Source of the DNA: Anaerolineae bacterium
Lineage (GTDB): Bacteria; Chloroflexota; Anaerolineae; Promineifilales; Promineifilaceae
Direction: 5' to 3'
Assembly (NCBI GenBank): GCA_030425205.1
Contig: JAUIAP010000040.1
Coordinates: 1 to 57,698, forward strand
DNA: 57,698 nucleotides
Shown here: positions 19,225-27,733 of the stretch, piece after piece
How positions within the stretch are numbered: position 1 is the stretch's first letter
How the letters are laid out: every line of letters starts with the position of its first letter
The notes under the pieces: generated by a model
What the model was told of the DNA's origin: nothing
The model's input: the letters and a program-made list of their open reading frames with translations, nothing else
Databases searched by the model: none
Translations under genes and position numbers: made by a program

Positions 19225-22080
19225 ATGAACAAGATAATCGGCCGAATTCTAATTCTATGTACGCTTATGACCTTAACCGTCGCTGCGCCGCTCAAGGCCG
19301 CCCGACGTGAACGCCAGCCGCTGCTGCAAGCCGAGCTTGTCGCCGATTTGCATCGCGGAACCCTCAGCTCATTCCCCAATCAGTACACGGCGTTTGGCAA
19401 TGACGTCTTCTTTAGTGCCACGGCGAATGATGAGTCGGGCGCACATGCGCTATGGCGCACGGATGGCACGGCAGCTGGCACAATCCTAATCGACTATCCC
19501 GGTCCAGAAGGTTATCTCTCTTTTCCGCTCGTCAAATCGGCCGATTCCTACTACTATGTCATCAACGACGGCAGTCAGACACAGCTACGCCGCAGCGATG
19601 GCACACCCAATTCGGCCGTCTCGTTGACCAATCTGACACTCAACTTCAGCAATCCCAGTCAACATCAACTAACCCCGTTCAACGGCAATCTGCTCTTTGT
19701 CAATCAGGACAGCACACATGGTATCGAGCTGTGGGTCAGCAATGGCACGCTAGCCGGCACGCACCTGTTGCAAGACATCAATCCCGGGATTGCGTCTTCT
19801 TCGCCGCTAGAGATCTTTGTCTTTAACGGCATTGCCTATTTTTCGGCCGAAACGGCCGCCAATGGGCGCGAACTCTGGCGCAGTGATGGCACGGCGGCTG
19901 GCACGTGGCTGGTTAAGGACATTGGGGGTGCGGTTTTTGGCAGCCCCTATGGCTTTCTTGTGCCAGAATCGGCCGAATGGTTTCTCTTTCACGCCTTCAC
20001 TGCTGAGCACGGCAACGAGCTTTGGATAAGTGATGGCACGGCAAATGGCACACAACTGCTCAAGGATATTGCGCCCGGTCAGCAAAATGGTGTCCTGTTT
20101 GCCGATCTCGTCGAGCTAGGCGACACAATCTATTTTAATGCGACCGATCCCAGCGCGGGCGAGGAGCTATGGAAAACGGATGGTACGACTGACGGCACGG
20201 TGCGTATCACTGAAATCGTTGCTGGCAACGGTCAGAACCATTTTCGTGCGATTGAGCGTTACGGCGATCGACTCTATCTTGACATTAGCACACCGCAACA
20301 AAACGAGGTGTGGGTGAGCGATGGCACAGCGGCTGGCACCCTGCGCCTGATGAGCTATCAATCCTCGCCAAGCGCGCTCTACAACGCAGTTTATGCAGAT
20401 GGCACGCTCATCTTCAGCGTCGAGCGATTCGAACAAAGTGGTCATCACCTCTGGCGGAGCGACGGGACACCCTCTGGTACATACATCGTCGCATCGACGG
20501 CGGGAAATGTTCGGATCGGCTCGCTCTTTGCATTGGCGAACAGCGTCTTGTTTACCAAAGTGCAGTATATTGCACCACAACCTGATAGCGTCGAACTGTG
20601 GCGCACAGACGGCACGACCGGCGGCACACAGCGTATCATCGATGTCGGCCACTTTATCGAAACCGATGTCTTATTTGAGGGGGCTGCCCTAAACAACGGC
20701 GTGTTGTTCACTGGTTCGACGACCGACAGCGGACGTGAGCCATGGTTCACGGATGGCACGCAGGCAGGCACACGTCTGGTGCGCGACATCAATCCAATCG
20801 GCCGATCTTCACAACCTATCACACCCATTTCGCTCAACGGCCACCTGCTCTTTAACGCCTATGACGGCGTGCAGTCCCATCTCTATCGCACCGACGGAAC
20901 CCCAGCCACCACCTACCCTGTTACGGGTGCACTAAGTAATTTGCAAGTTAAACAGCTCAAAGATGCCGAGACCGTCGTTTACTTTGAGGCGGAATCCCGT
21001 TTTGATGATGCGCGTCTGTGGCGCAGTGATGGGACGGAGGCAGGGACATGGGAGGTGGCGAATCTTTCGGCCGATAATGTCGAAAGCTTACAGGACATGG
21101 TGCTGCTGGATGATATTCTCTACTTCAGTGCTGCGGGTAGTTTAGGGGGAGGATTATGGCGCAGCGATGGCACAGGTGCGGGAACTTGGCCCGTCAAGCG
21201 CGGTCAATTAAACAACTTTTCGACCGTGCATTGGGTAACGCCGATTGGCGACCAGCTCTACTTTGCGGGCGCGTTCCAGCCCTCAGACAGCGGTGAAGAG
21301 CTATGGCGCAGCGACGGCACGACCAGCGGCACGCAGCTCGTGGCCGATATTCATCCCGGTGCGAACGGCTCCAATCCAAGCTTCTTGACCGCTCTAAACG
21401 ATTCACAACTGTTGTTCACGGCGGACGACAGCGGAAAGGGGCGTGAACTGTGGTCATCGGCGGGATCGGCCGATACGACCTATCTCGTTAAGGATATTGC
21501 AGGCGGCACACTCAGCTCTTTCCCCGCATTTCTCACCAACTGGAACGGGATCGTCTACTTCAGCGCGGACGATGGCACGACGGGACGCGAACTATGGCGC
21601 AGCGATGGGACAGGGATAGGAACCTATAGAGTACACGACATCCATCCAACCGCCGCCTCACAACCCGAGTGGGCGACGATATTTGCCGGCAAGCTCTTTT
21701 TTAGCGCAGATGACGGCGTGCACGGTCGTGAGCTTTGGGTCACAGACGGCACTGCGGCAGGAACCCAGCTTTTCCAAGACATCAACCTACAGGGCAGCTC
21801 CGCCCCGCAAAATTTGACAGTTATTGATGATACGTTGTGGTTTTCGGCCGAAACGCCAATACATGGGCGTGAGCTTTGGAAAACGGATGGCACACCGGCT
21901 GGAACCGTTCTGGTTGCCGACATCAACCCATCGGGAAGCAGCAATCCCGCATGGTTCACCGCACATGGCATCCACCTCTACTTCACCGCTTATGACCCAA
22001 CGCATGGCACGGAGCTGCACCGCATACTGCGCGATGTTTCGCTACCCTATCAGGTCAATTTGCCCCTAGTCCTGCACTAA
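19225..22080 (+). CDS. Secreted ELWxxDGT-repeat protein
   Basis: 951 residues from ATG at 19225, chosen because GGAGG lies 9 nt upstream and a signal peptide follows directly (MNKIIGRILILCTLMTLTVA). I count 18 units built on ELW-[RKV]-[ST]-DGT-xx-GT-xLVKDI, spaced 45-55 residues, the ELWxxDGT repeat family. Such repeats probably form a beta-propeller-like fold. Two units are degenerate (HLYRTDGTPATT, ELWSSAGSADTT). The protein ends with VNLPLVLH, resembling a short hydrophobic tail I associate with Chloroflexota exported proteins. Function is unknown; extracellular binding is plausible. The in-frame codons before 19225 are not conserved-looking. Confidence 0.9.
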   Translation: MNKIIGRILILCTLMTLTVAAPLKAARRERQPLLQAELVADLHRGTLSSFPNQYTAFGNDVFFSATANDESGAHALWRTDGTAAGTILIDYPGPEGYLSFPLVKSADSYYYVINDGSQTQLRRSDGTPNSAVSLTNLTLNFSNPSQHQLTPFNGNLLFVNQDSTHGIELWVSNGTLAGTHLLQDINPGIASSSPLEIFVFNGIAYFSAETAANGRELWRSDGTAAGTWLVKDIGGAVFGSPYGFLVPESAEWFLFHAFTAEHGNELWISDGTANGTQLLKDIAPGQQNGVLFADLVELGDTIYFNATDPSAGEELWKTDGTTDGTVRITEIVAGNGQNHFRAIERYGDRLYLDISTPQQNEVWVSDGTAAGTLRLMSYQSSPSALYNAVYADGTLIFSVERFEQSGHHLWRSDGTPSGTYIVASTAGNVRIGSLFALANSVLFTKVQYIAPQPDSVELWRTDGTTGGTQRIIDVGHFIETDVLFEGAALNNGVLFTGSTTDSGREPWFTDGTQAGTRLVRDINPIGRSSQPITPISLNGHLLFNAYDGVQSHLYRTDGTPATTYPVTGALSNLQVKQLKDAETVVYFEAESRFDDARLWRSDGTEAGTWEVANLSADNVESLQDMVLLDDILYFSAAGSLGGGLWRSDGTGAGTWPVKRGQLNNFSTVHWVTPIGDQLYFAGAFQPSDSGEELWRSDGTTSGTQLVADIHPGANGSNPSFLTALNDSQLLFTADDSGKGRELWSSAGSADTTYLVKDIAGGTLSSFPAFLTNWNGIVYFSADDGTTGRELWRSDGTGIGTYRVHDIHPTAASQPEWATIFAGKLFFSADDGVHGRELWVTDGTAAGTQLFQDINLQGSSAPQNLTVIDDTLWFSAETPIHGRELWKTDGTPAGTVLVADINPSGSSNPAWFTAHGIHLYFTAYDPTHGTELHRILRDVSLPYQVNLPLVLH

Positions 22081-22083
22081 ACC

Positions 22084-22134
22084 GGAGCGCGGTCGCCCCG
22101 CCCGCGTAATGTCGCTAACAGGTGACCGCGCTCC
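22084..22134. terminator. Hairpin between convergent genes
   Basis: GGAGCGCGGTCGCC (22084-22097) pairs with GGTGACCGCGCTCC (22121-22134), a 14-bp stem with one mismatch. It lies between the ELWxxDGT gene and the GNAT gene and touches the GNAT stop. No long U-tract, so bidirectional termination is likely but not certain. Confidence 0.55.
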
Positions 22135-22763
22135 TATAGATCAGGATTTTCCCACAAGATCAATGCTGACCAATTATCAGAACGAGGAAAGACAAAAAAC
22201 TCGTGTAGCAGTTTAATGACCCGAAAACCGTTGCGAAGCTGAACAGACAGTGTTGGATCAAATAGCTCTTTTGCGACCACCTTCTCGACATATTCATGAA
22301 TGGTCAGGTTTTCCCGATGATCGGCATAGCCGGGCAGGACGGCGGCGGCCGCGAACCCTTTCTTCGCATTGGCTGTCACCTGCTTTTTGCGCCAGCGATA
22401 GATCTCACGCGCAATTCCCCGTCCACGATAGTCTGGATGCACGGCAAGGTCGCTGCCCCAATAGTAATCGCCCGCAAAATCGTGCCGCGAGCGGTCGTTT
22501 TCGTCGTACAGCAGGCCATTTTCTGTAGCGGGCAAATTATCGAAATCAAGATCGGTAAATATTCCCGTTCCCATCCCGATCACCTTCTCTCCATCCAAAA
22601 CCACAACCGTCCCCATCGCATAGAGTTCGACCATCTCCGCAAAATCTTCGGCCACATATTGGTCGCTTGGCGGCATGTCGGGAAAACAGATGCGAATCAG
22701 CTCAGCAGTCGGTTCGCACAGGTCATACGTTATGGGTGAGAAGGTAAATGATGTTTCGTTCAT
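22134..22763 (-). CDS. GNAT-family N-acetyltransferase
   Basis: 209 residues. The acetyl-CoA binding motif A is clear (DLAVHPDYRGRGIAREIY, about residues 103-120), preceded by a beta-strand segment (TVVVLDGEKVIGMGTGIF). The rest has no substrate-specific signature I recognise. It stands alone on the minus strand, convergent with the ELWxxDGT gene and divergent from the C45 hydrolase. The substrate could be a small amine, an amino acid or a protein; nothing here decides. Confidence 0.85.
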   Translation of the reverse strand: MNETSFTFSPITYDLCEPTAELIRICFPDMPPSDQYVAEDFAEMVELYAMGTVVVLDGEKVIGMGTGIFTDLDFDNLPATENGLLYDENDRSRHDFAGDYYWGSDLAVHPDYRGRGIAREIYRWRKKQVTANAKKGFAAAAVLPGYADHRENLTIHEYVEKVVAKELFDPTLSVQLRNGFRVIKLLHEFFVFPRSDNWSALILWENPDL

Positions 22764-22789
22764 GGGGGTATTTTAGCCCAATTTCCTAA

Positions 22790-22909
22790 TCCGTTCGTGG
22801 CTTTAGGTTTTTGCTACGCAGGTTTCTGGTACGTGGTGCGTGGTGCGTGTCCAGTTCGCACCACGCACCACGACTGATCAAGTGGCGAAAACTTCGTGAC
22901 ACGAACGGA
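22790..22909. repeat. Palindromic element of about 120 bp, copy A (MITE/REP-like)
   Basis: Ends are inverted repeats TCCGTTCGTG and CACGAACGGA. Inside are TTTAGGTTTTTGC on the left, matched by GGCGAAAACTT on the right, and a central hairpin of GTGGTGCGTGGTGCG against CGCACCACGCACCAC. A second copy with the same layout is at 38172-38293. No coding capacity and no clear target-site duplication. Confidence 0.75.
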
Positions 22910-22943
22910 AAACCATTTCCCGAAACACCATTTCTTTTTCTGC

Positions 22944-22949
22944 TATACT
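22944..22949 (+). promoter_or_regulatory. Putative -10 box of the C45 hydrolase gene
   Basis: TATACT followed by GTTTTCAAAA, 25-30 bp before the likely ATG and just outside palindromic element A. Confidence 0.35.
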
Positions 22950-22973
22950 GTTTTCAAAACAATGGAAACAGTA

Positions 22974-24056
22974 ATGAAACGAGACAAAATTCGCGTGCTG
23001 CCAATTAGCGGCACACCGTTTGAGATGGGATTTACACACGGGGCGACCTATTGTGAGGATATTCAACGCTATGCCCATGAGCGCGTCCATCTGGTGATGC
23101 AGGGGAAATGGAGCGGGGGCGTGGCGATAACGCGAGAAGCGGTGCTGGATTTGGCCGAGCAGCTTGTGCCAGCACATGAGGCGTTTGCCCCCGACTTGAC
23201 CGACGAGATGCGCGGGATGGCGGCGGCGACGGGATTATCACTGGGTGAACTCATCGTCGTTTCGGGATTCACCGATTTTGTCGACACTGTCTATGCCCAA
23301 CATCAGTCGGGTAGCCGTATTCCGTTGGACGACTGTACCGCATTTATCGTGCCAGATAGCCTCGCTGATGGACAAGGATTTTTCGGGCAGACGTGGGACA
23401 TGCACGACACCGCGACTGAATTTGTCATCCTGCTCAACGTTCAATATGATGATCTGCCCAGCGCCTATGTGTTCACGACAACGGGCTGTTTTGGACAGAT
23501 CGGCATGAACGATGCGGGCGTTGCAGTTGGCATTAACAATTTGATGGCGGCGGATGGACAGGTCGGCGTGACGTGGCCGTTTGTAGTGCGCAAAATGTTG
23601 CAGCAGACGAGTGCGGAGGCGGCCCTCGACGTTTTGCGGTCTGCGTCGCTCGCTGGTGGGCATAACTACTTGATCTTTGACCGTGCGGGCAATGGGTACA
23701 ATGTCGAAGCGTTTTCGACGCGCATTCACGTGACAGAACTGGAAAAAGATGCGTTGGTCCATACGAACCACTGCTTGGTTGATGTGACGCAGGCAGTGGC
23801 GCAGGCGCGACCAGCCGATTTGCAGCGCACGTCCGAAGCACGCAAGTCGCAAGGGGAAAAGCTGTTGCAGGAACGTCCGATCACCGTTGAAACGCTAAAA
23901 GCGGTCACCCGTGACCCCGAGGCGATCTGCTATACGGGCAGACCACCTTATCATGTTGAAACGTGCGGGGCGGCGATTATGCGGCCAAAGACGGGTGAGT
24001 TTTGGGCTGTCTGGGGGTTGCCCTCACACAATGAATACGAGCGGTTTGTTTTGTGA
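22974..24056 (+). CDS. C45-type autoproteolytic acyltransferase / Ntn hydrolase
   Basis: 360 residues from ATG at 22974 (GGAAA just upstream); in-frame ATGs also lie at 22962 and 22896, but the segment before MKRDKIRVLPISGTPFEMG is not family-like. It matches the acyl-CoA:6-aminopenicillanate acyltransferase-like family: HGATYCEDI near the N-terminus, the autoprocessing nucleophile Cys at about residue 121 in the context DDCTAF, GQTWDMH shortly after, and GVAVGINNL and LIFDRAGN further on. Processing would expose Cys as the new N-terminus, giving a small alpha and a larger beta chain. Substrates in this family range from peptides to acyl amines; none can be assigned. Confidence 0.85.
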   Translation: MKRDKIRVLPISGTPFEMGFTHGATYCEDIQRYAHERVHLVMQGKWSGGVAITREAVLDLAEQLVPAHEAFAPDLTDEMRGMAAATGLSLGELIVVSGFTDFVDTVYAQHQSGSRIPLDDCTAFIVPDSLADGQGFFGQTWDMHDTATEFVILLNVQYDDLPSAYVFTTTGCFGQIGMNDAGVAVGINNLMAADGQVGVTWPFVVRKMLQQTSAEAALDVLRSASLAGGHNYLIFDRAGNGYNVEAFSTRIHVTELEKDALVHTNHCLVDVTQAVAQARPADLQRTSEARKSQGEKLLQERPITVETLKAVTRDPEAICYTGRPPYHVETCGAAIMRPKTGEFWAVWGLPSHNEYERFVL

Positions 24057-24069
24057 CGGTCGGCTCGTT

Positions 24070-25029
24070 TTACTGCTGTTGCGCCTGCCAGAGTGAGTCG
24101 GGGCGGGGTTCGCTGGCTTGCCACGTCATGGTTGGGAGCAATTCGGCCGAATCTGGCGCAGGTGCATCCGTCTCACCGACATAAACCCCGACGGAGAGTT
24201 CAGTCTCCGCACCGCCCGTAAATACGCCACGTGTCGGCGGCACGTCCGCATAGTCGCGCCCAACTGCAACGCGCACGTGGCGGCCTTCATCGATCAAGTT
24301 GTTGGTCGGGTCAAAGCCGATCCAGCCCAAATCGGGCAACCACGCCTCAACCCATGCGTGGGATTCATCTTCGGCCGAACGTTCATCCGATGACTCATTC
24401 AATTGACGCGCCAGATAACCACTCACATAGCGGCAGGGGATTCCCAGCCCGCGCACGAGCGCGATCATGATGTGGGCAAAATCCTGACAGACCCCACCAC
24501 GCGCCGCCAAGGCGATATCAATAGGAGAATCTACTTTGGTTTGCGCTTGGTCATAGGAAAAGGCGTTGAAAATCGCCGTGTTGAGATTGCGCAACGTGGT
24601 TAATGGATCATCTGTCCGCTCAAGGGCAAGTTCGGCCGAAAAGCTCTTTAACCGCTCTGTTTGCATGGCGAATTGACTATTATGGACAAAGTGCCAGAAG
24701 TCGGAATTGGCTACCTCATCGATCTGCTGCCACGCAGAATGTGGCAGGTCACTGGGCAACGCCGGTGGCTCGCGTAATGCGACCTTTAATTCAGAGGTGA
24801 TTTCAAGTCGGTTGTGGGGCTGTGGGATATTGAAGTGATGTACCGTGTTGCCCCATGTATCCGTATAGCTGAAGAGATCCACTTTCGGCCGAATTTTCAA
24901 CGCAAATTCGTTGCAGTGCTGGCGATCATCTTCAAGCGGCTTCATCCGCAACTCCATGATATTCTCTTGTATCGACTCAGAGTAGACAAAGCGTGTTAAG
25001 TGGCGAATCAGTAGGTGGGTGGTTGACAT
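24070..25029 (-). CDS. Transglutaminase-like cysteine protease-fold protein
   Basis: 319 residues. An N-terminal beta domain of the bacterial transglutaminase type (HLLIRHLTRFVYSESIQE) is followed by a catalytic core with Cys181 in RGGVCQDFAH, His224 in ESHAWVEAW and an Asp near 240 in IGFDPTN. The start codon shares one base with the stop of the upstream gene (TAATG), a sign of translational coupling. This family sits next to circularly permuted ATP-grasp and alpha-E genes in many bacteria, a conserved trio that Iyer and Aravind predicted to make or modify peptides. Its exact reaction, peptide cleavage or ligation, is unknown. Confidence 0.9.
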   Translation of the reverse strand: MSTTHLLIRHLTRFVYSESIQENIMELRMKPLEDDRQHCNEFALKIRPKVDLFSYTDTWGNTVHHFNIPQPHNRLEITSELKVALREPPALPSDLPHSAWQQIDEVANSDFWHFVHNSQFAMQTERLKSFSAELALERTDDPLTTLRNLNTAIFNAFSYDQAQTKVDSPIDIALAARGGVCQDFAHIMIALVRGLGIPCRYVSGYLARQLNESSDERSAEDESHAWVEAWLPDLGWIGFDPTNNLIDEGRHVRVAVGRDYADVPPTRGVFTGGAETELSVGVYVGETDAPAPDSAELLPTMTWQASEPRPDSLWQAQQQ

Positions 25030-25985
25030 TAGACGTAAGCTGGTAACATTTCATCAATCGGATAACCGATATATGTATCATAGATCACGGCGTGGATATT
25101 GTCACACGTCTGTCGCACATCGAGCAGATATTGGTGTAACTCCTCGGCTAAAATCTCTTGCACATCCGCATAGCGCAATTTGGCGGTTAGCCGCCCCACA
25201 AGACGATAGAGACGTGTGTTGCGGTCAGTCGCCGTCGTGCTGGCGATCTGGTCGAGCGACTGTTTGACAGACAGCAGGGCGTGGTGGACGGCGTGGGGAA
25301 ATTCTGTGTTGAGCAGTAAGAACTCGACAATTTGCGGGAATTGCAGATCGGCCGAATAGACCTTGCAATACGCTTCAAACGCCGTGCAATCGCGCAGCAG
25401 CATGACCCAGTTGAGATATTGACGCGGCGTGTCGCCATGTTCCTGCCAATCATCGGCGTAGAAATCGAGCAGCATGACGGTGTTGCCAGCGCGTTCAATT
25501 AATCGGCCGATTTGCAAAAATTGCCACCCCGCACCATGACTCAGCGTCGAATTGGTGATCCCTTCAAACAGATACAGCTCACGCAATTGGGCTTGGAAAA
25601 ACTCAAAGATGTTGTCGTCCCAATGGGCTTGCAAATCGACGGATGAGAGTTCTAAATAGAGCCGATTGAGCTGTTCCCACATTTCGGTGCTGATCTGTTC
25701 GCGCACCTGCCGCGCGTTGTCACGCGCTGACCGCACGCTGCTCAAAATCGAACTGCTAAGCTCTCTGTCGAGCACCAACTTATTCACCAGCGCGTAATCA
25801 TCGATCACTTCAAGCGCCGGTAGATGCAGACTTGCCACGATCCGCTGCCATGCCCAGCCAATCGTCGCCGCTTGCAGATCGAACTGCATATCCTGCCCCA
25901 CCTTGAGCAGACGCAGCAGATGTTCTGCCCGTTCTAAGTAGCGACCCATCCAGTACAAATTGTCAGCGACTCTTGAAAGCATCAT
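25029..25985 (-). other. Alternative independent alpha-E (DUF403) reading frame
   Basis: From ATG at 25985 the frame gives 318 residues, about the usual length of stand-alone alpha-E proteins, starting MMLSRVADNLYWMGRYLER. TGGAG lies 8-12 nt upstream, inside the ancestral end of the ATP-grasp gene. Even in the fused state this start could still be used. Confidence 0.6.
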
Positions 25986-27437
25986 TGTATTACTCCAGAA
26001 CCCATGTGTCTTTACTCCCGCCACCCTCCCGCCACCCTGCGACGAATTGACCACCAGCGACCCGCGCTTGAGGGCAACCCGCGTCAGACCACCCGGTGTG
26101 ATATTGGAACCGTCCGCCCCCGTCAACACAAAGGGGCGCAAATCGATGTGGCGTGATTCAAAATGGTCATCAATAAAACAGGGGGCGCAGGATAGTGAGA
26201 GGGTCGGTTGGGCAATATAGTTGCGCGGATTGGCGCGAATGAGATCGGCGAACTCAGCTCTTTCGGCCGCTGTGCTATGCGGGCCAATCAACATGCCATA
26301 TCCACCCGCTTCGCCGACCGCCTTAACCACCAGCTTATCGAGATTTGCCAGCACGTGGTCGCGTTGCAGCTTATCCTCAAGCAGAAACGTTTCTACGTTT
26401 TCGATGATTGGCTCTTCAGACAAATAGTAGCGAATCATCTTGGGAACGTAGGCATAAATCGCCTTGTCATCCGCGACACCCGTGCCAACCGCATTGGCGA
26501 TCACGACGTTGCCCGCTCGATAGGCGTTGAATACCCCTGCTACACCAAGATTGGAATCTTTGCGGAACGTCAGCGGGTCGATATAGTCATCATCGATGCG
26601 GCGATAGATCACATCGACACGCCGCAAGCCCGCAATTGTGCGCATGAAGACGACATTTTTGTGGCAAATTAGGTCTCGTCCCTCGACCAACGGAATCCCC
26701 ATTTGGCGCGCCAAGAGCGTGTGTTCATAGTAGGCTGAGTTGTAAACGCCGGGTGTGAGCAGAACGATGTTGGGCTGTTCGATGTGAGAGGGCGCAAGCG
26801 AGCGCAAGGTGTGGAGGAGGGATGTGCCGTAATGAGAAATCGGCCGAACGCCATAGCGCGCAAACAGGCCGGGAAAGACGCGCTGCGTCACTTGACGATT
26901 CGCCAGCATGTAGGAGACACCACTCGGCACACGCAGGTTGTCCTCCAAGACGCGATACGTCCCCTCTCCATCACGGATCAGGTCAACACCCGCGATGCTG
27001 ACATAGACATTGTGTGGCACATCCACATTGCGCATCTGTGTCCGATAGTGGTGACTGCTAAACACAAGATCGCGCGGCACAATGTGGTCGTTGAAAATTT
27101 TCCCTTCGTGATAAATATCGTAAAGAAAGTGGTTAAGTGCTTGTAGCCGTTGCGCCAGCCCGCGTTCTAAACGCATCCACTCCTGCGCGGCGATGATGCG
27201 CGGTAATAGGTCGAATGGAAAAACGCGGTCGATGCCCTGTTGTCGCTCGCCATAGACGGTGAACGTAATGCCTTGAAAGAGAAAGGAGAGGTTGGCCGCA
27301 CTTTGACGGTGGCGCAGTTCTGCGGCCGAAAGTGTCGATAATCGCTCAAATAGTCGTGCGTAATGGGCACGCGGTTGACCAGCAGCGACAAACAACTCGT
27401 CAAAAGTTTTTTCGTGTAACGCATAGATGTCAAACAT
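25029..27437 (-). CDS. Circularly permuted ATP-grasp protein fused by frameshift to an alpha-E domain
   Basis: The open frame gives 802 residues. Residues 1 to about 470 are a circularly permuted ATP-grasp ligase (DUF404/DUF407 type; LSFLFQGITFTVYG, VLEDNLRVPSGVSYMLANR, VVKAVGEAGGYGMLIGP, LVVNSSQGGG). Residues from about 486 are an alpha-E domain (MLSRVADNLYWMGRYLERAE). The join is unusual: an 11-bp tandem duplication at 26016-26037 changes frame. With one copy removed the first gene would end in the usual GGGSKDTWVLE followed by TAA (25992-25990), and after 4 nt an ATG-ATG with GGAG upstream would start the alpha-E gene. So this is either two genes fused by mutation, a real fusion, or an assembly error. 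Predicted role is ATP-dependent peptide-bond formation. Confidence 0.88.
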   Translation of the reverse strand: MFDIYALHEKTFDELFVAAGQPRAHYARLFERLSTLSAAELRHRQSAANLSFLFQGITFTVYGERQQGIDRVFPFDLLPRIIAAQEWMRLERGLAQRLQALNHFLYDIYHEGKIFNDHIVPRDLVFSSHHYRTQMRNVDVPHNVYVSIAGVDLIRDGEGTYRVLEDNLRVPSGVSYMLANRQVTQRVFPGLFARYGVRPISHYGTSLLHTLRSLAPSHIEQPNIVLLTPGVYNSAYYEHTLLARQMGIPLVEGRDLICHKNVVFMRTIAGLRRVDVIYRRIDDDYIDPLTFRKDSNLGVAGVFNAYRAGNVVIANAVGTGVADDKAIYAYVPKMIRYYLSEEPIIENVETFLLEDKLQRDHVLANLDKLVVKAVGEAGGYGMLIGPHSTAAERAEFADLIRANPRNYIAQPTLSLSCAPCFIDDHFESRHIDLRPFVLTGADGSNITPGGLTRVALKRGSLVVNSSQGGGRVAGVKTHGFWSNTMMLSRVADNLYWMGRYLERAEHLLRLLKVGQDMQFDLQAATIGWAWQRIVASLHLPALEVIDDYALVNKLVLDRELSSSILSSVRSARDNARQVREQISTEMWEQLNRLYLELSSVDLQAHWDDNIFEFFQAQLRELYLFEGITNSTLSHGAGWQFLQIGRLIERAGNTVMLLDFYADDWQEHGDTPRQYLNWVMLLRDCTAFEAYCKVYSADLQFPQIVEFLLLNTEFPHAVHHALLSVKQSLDQIASTTATDRNTRLYRLVGRLTAKLRYADVQEILAEELHQYLLDVRQTCDNIHAVIYDTYIGYPIDEMLPAYV
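26016..26037. repeat. Perfect 11-bp tandem duplication creating the gene fusion
   Basis: TCCCGCCACCC occurs twice with no gap (26016-26026 and 26027-26037). On the coding strand the unit is GGGTGGCGGGA. Eleven bases are not a multiple of three, so copy number decides whether the ATP-grasp frame ends at TAA 25992-25990 or runs into the alpha-E gene. Confidence 0.9.
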
Positions 27438-27630
27438 GCTTCTCCCGTACTCCCAAATTTACCCAAATTTAAACTGCTTCTCCGAATTCGTCAATTGTCA
27501 CAATGCACGGAACGCCACATCTGTCTGTTGTTCACATTGACATCAATCGTGTTGTTTTTAAAGGGTGCGTTTCAAATGAGGTGAAACGGTTATTCCTGCG
27601 CAGGCTGCTTTGTGTCCATTCGCTGGCAAA

Positions 27631-27654
27631 AGGGGCAGGTTGCAAACTGCCCCT
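27631..27654 (-). terminator. Probable terminator of the polyamine operon
   Basis: AGGGGCAG (27631-27638) pairs with CTGCCCCT (27647-27654); on the minus strand the stem is followed by TTTTGCC. It is about 80 bp after the aminotransferase stop. The 296-bp gap 27438-27733 holds nothing else I can name apart from the promoter region of the ATP-grasp gene. Confidence 0.55.
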
Positions 27655-27733
27655 ACGATTGCCCAATTATGCGGCTAATGGAGGAGGTCGGGATTGAATT
27701 GCCCGGTGTCTTTCATTGCGCGTGAGCCAGTTG

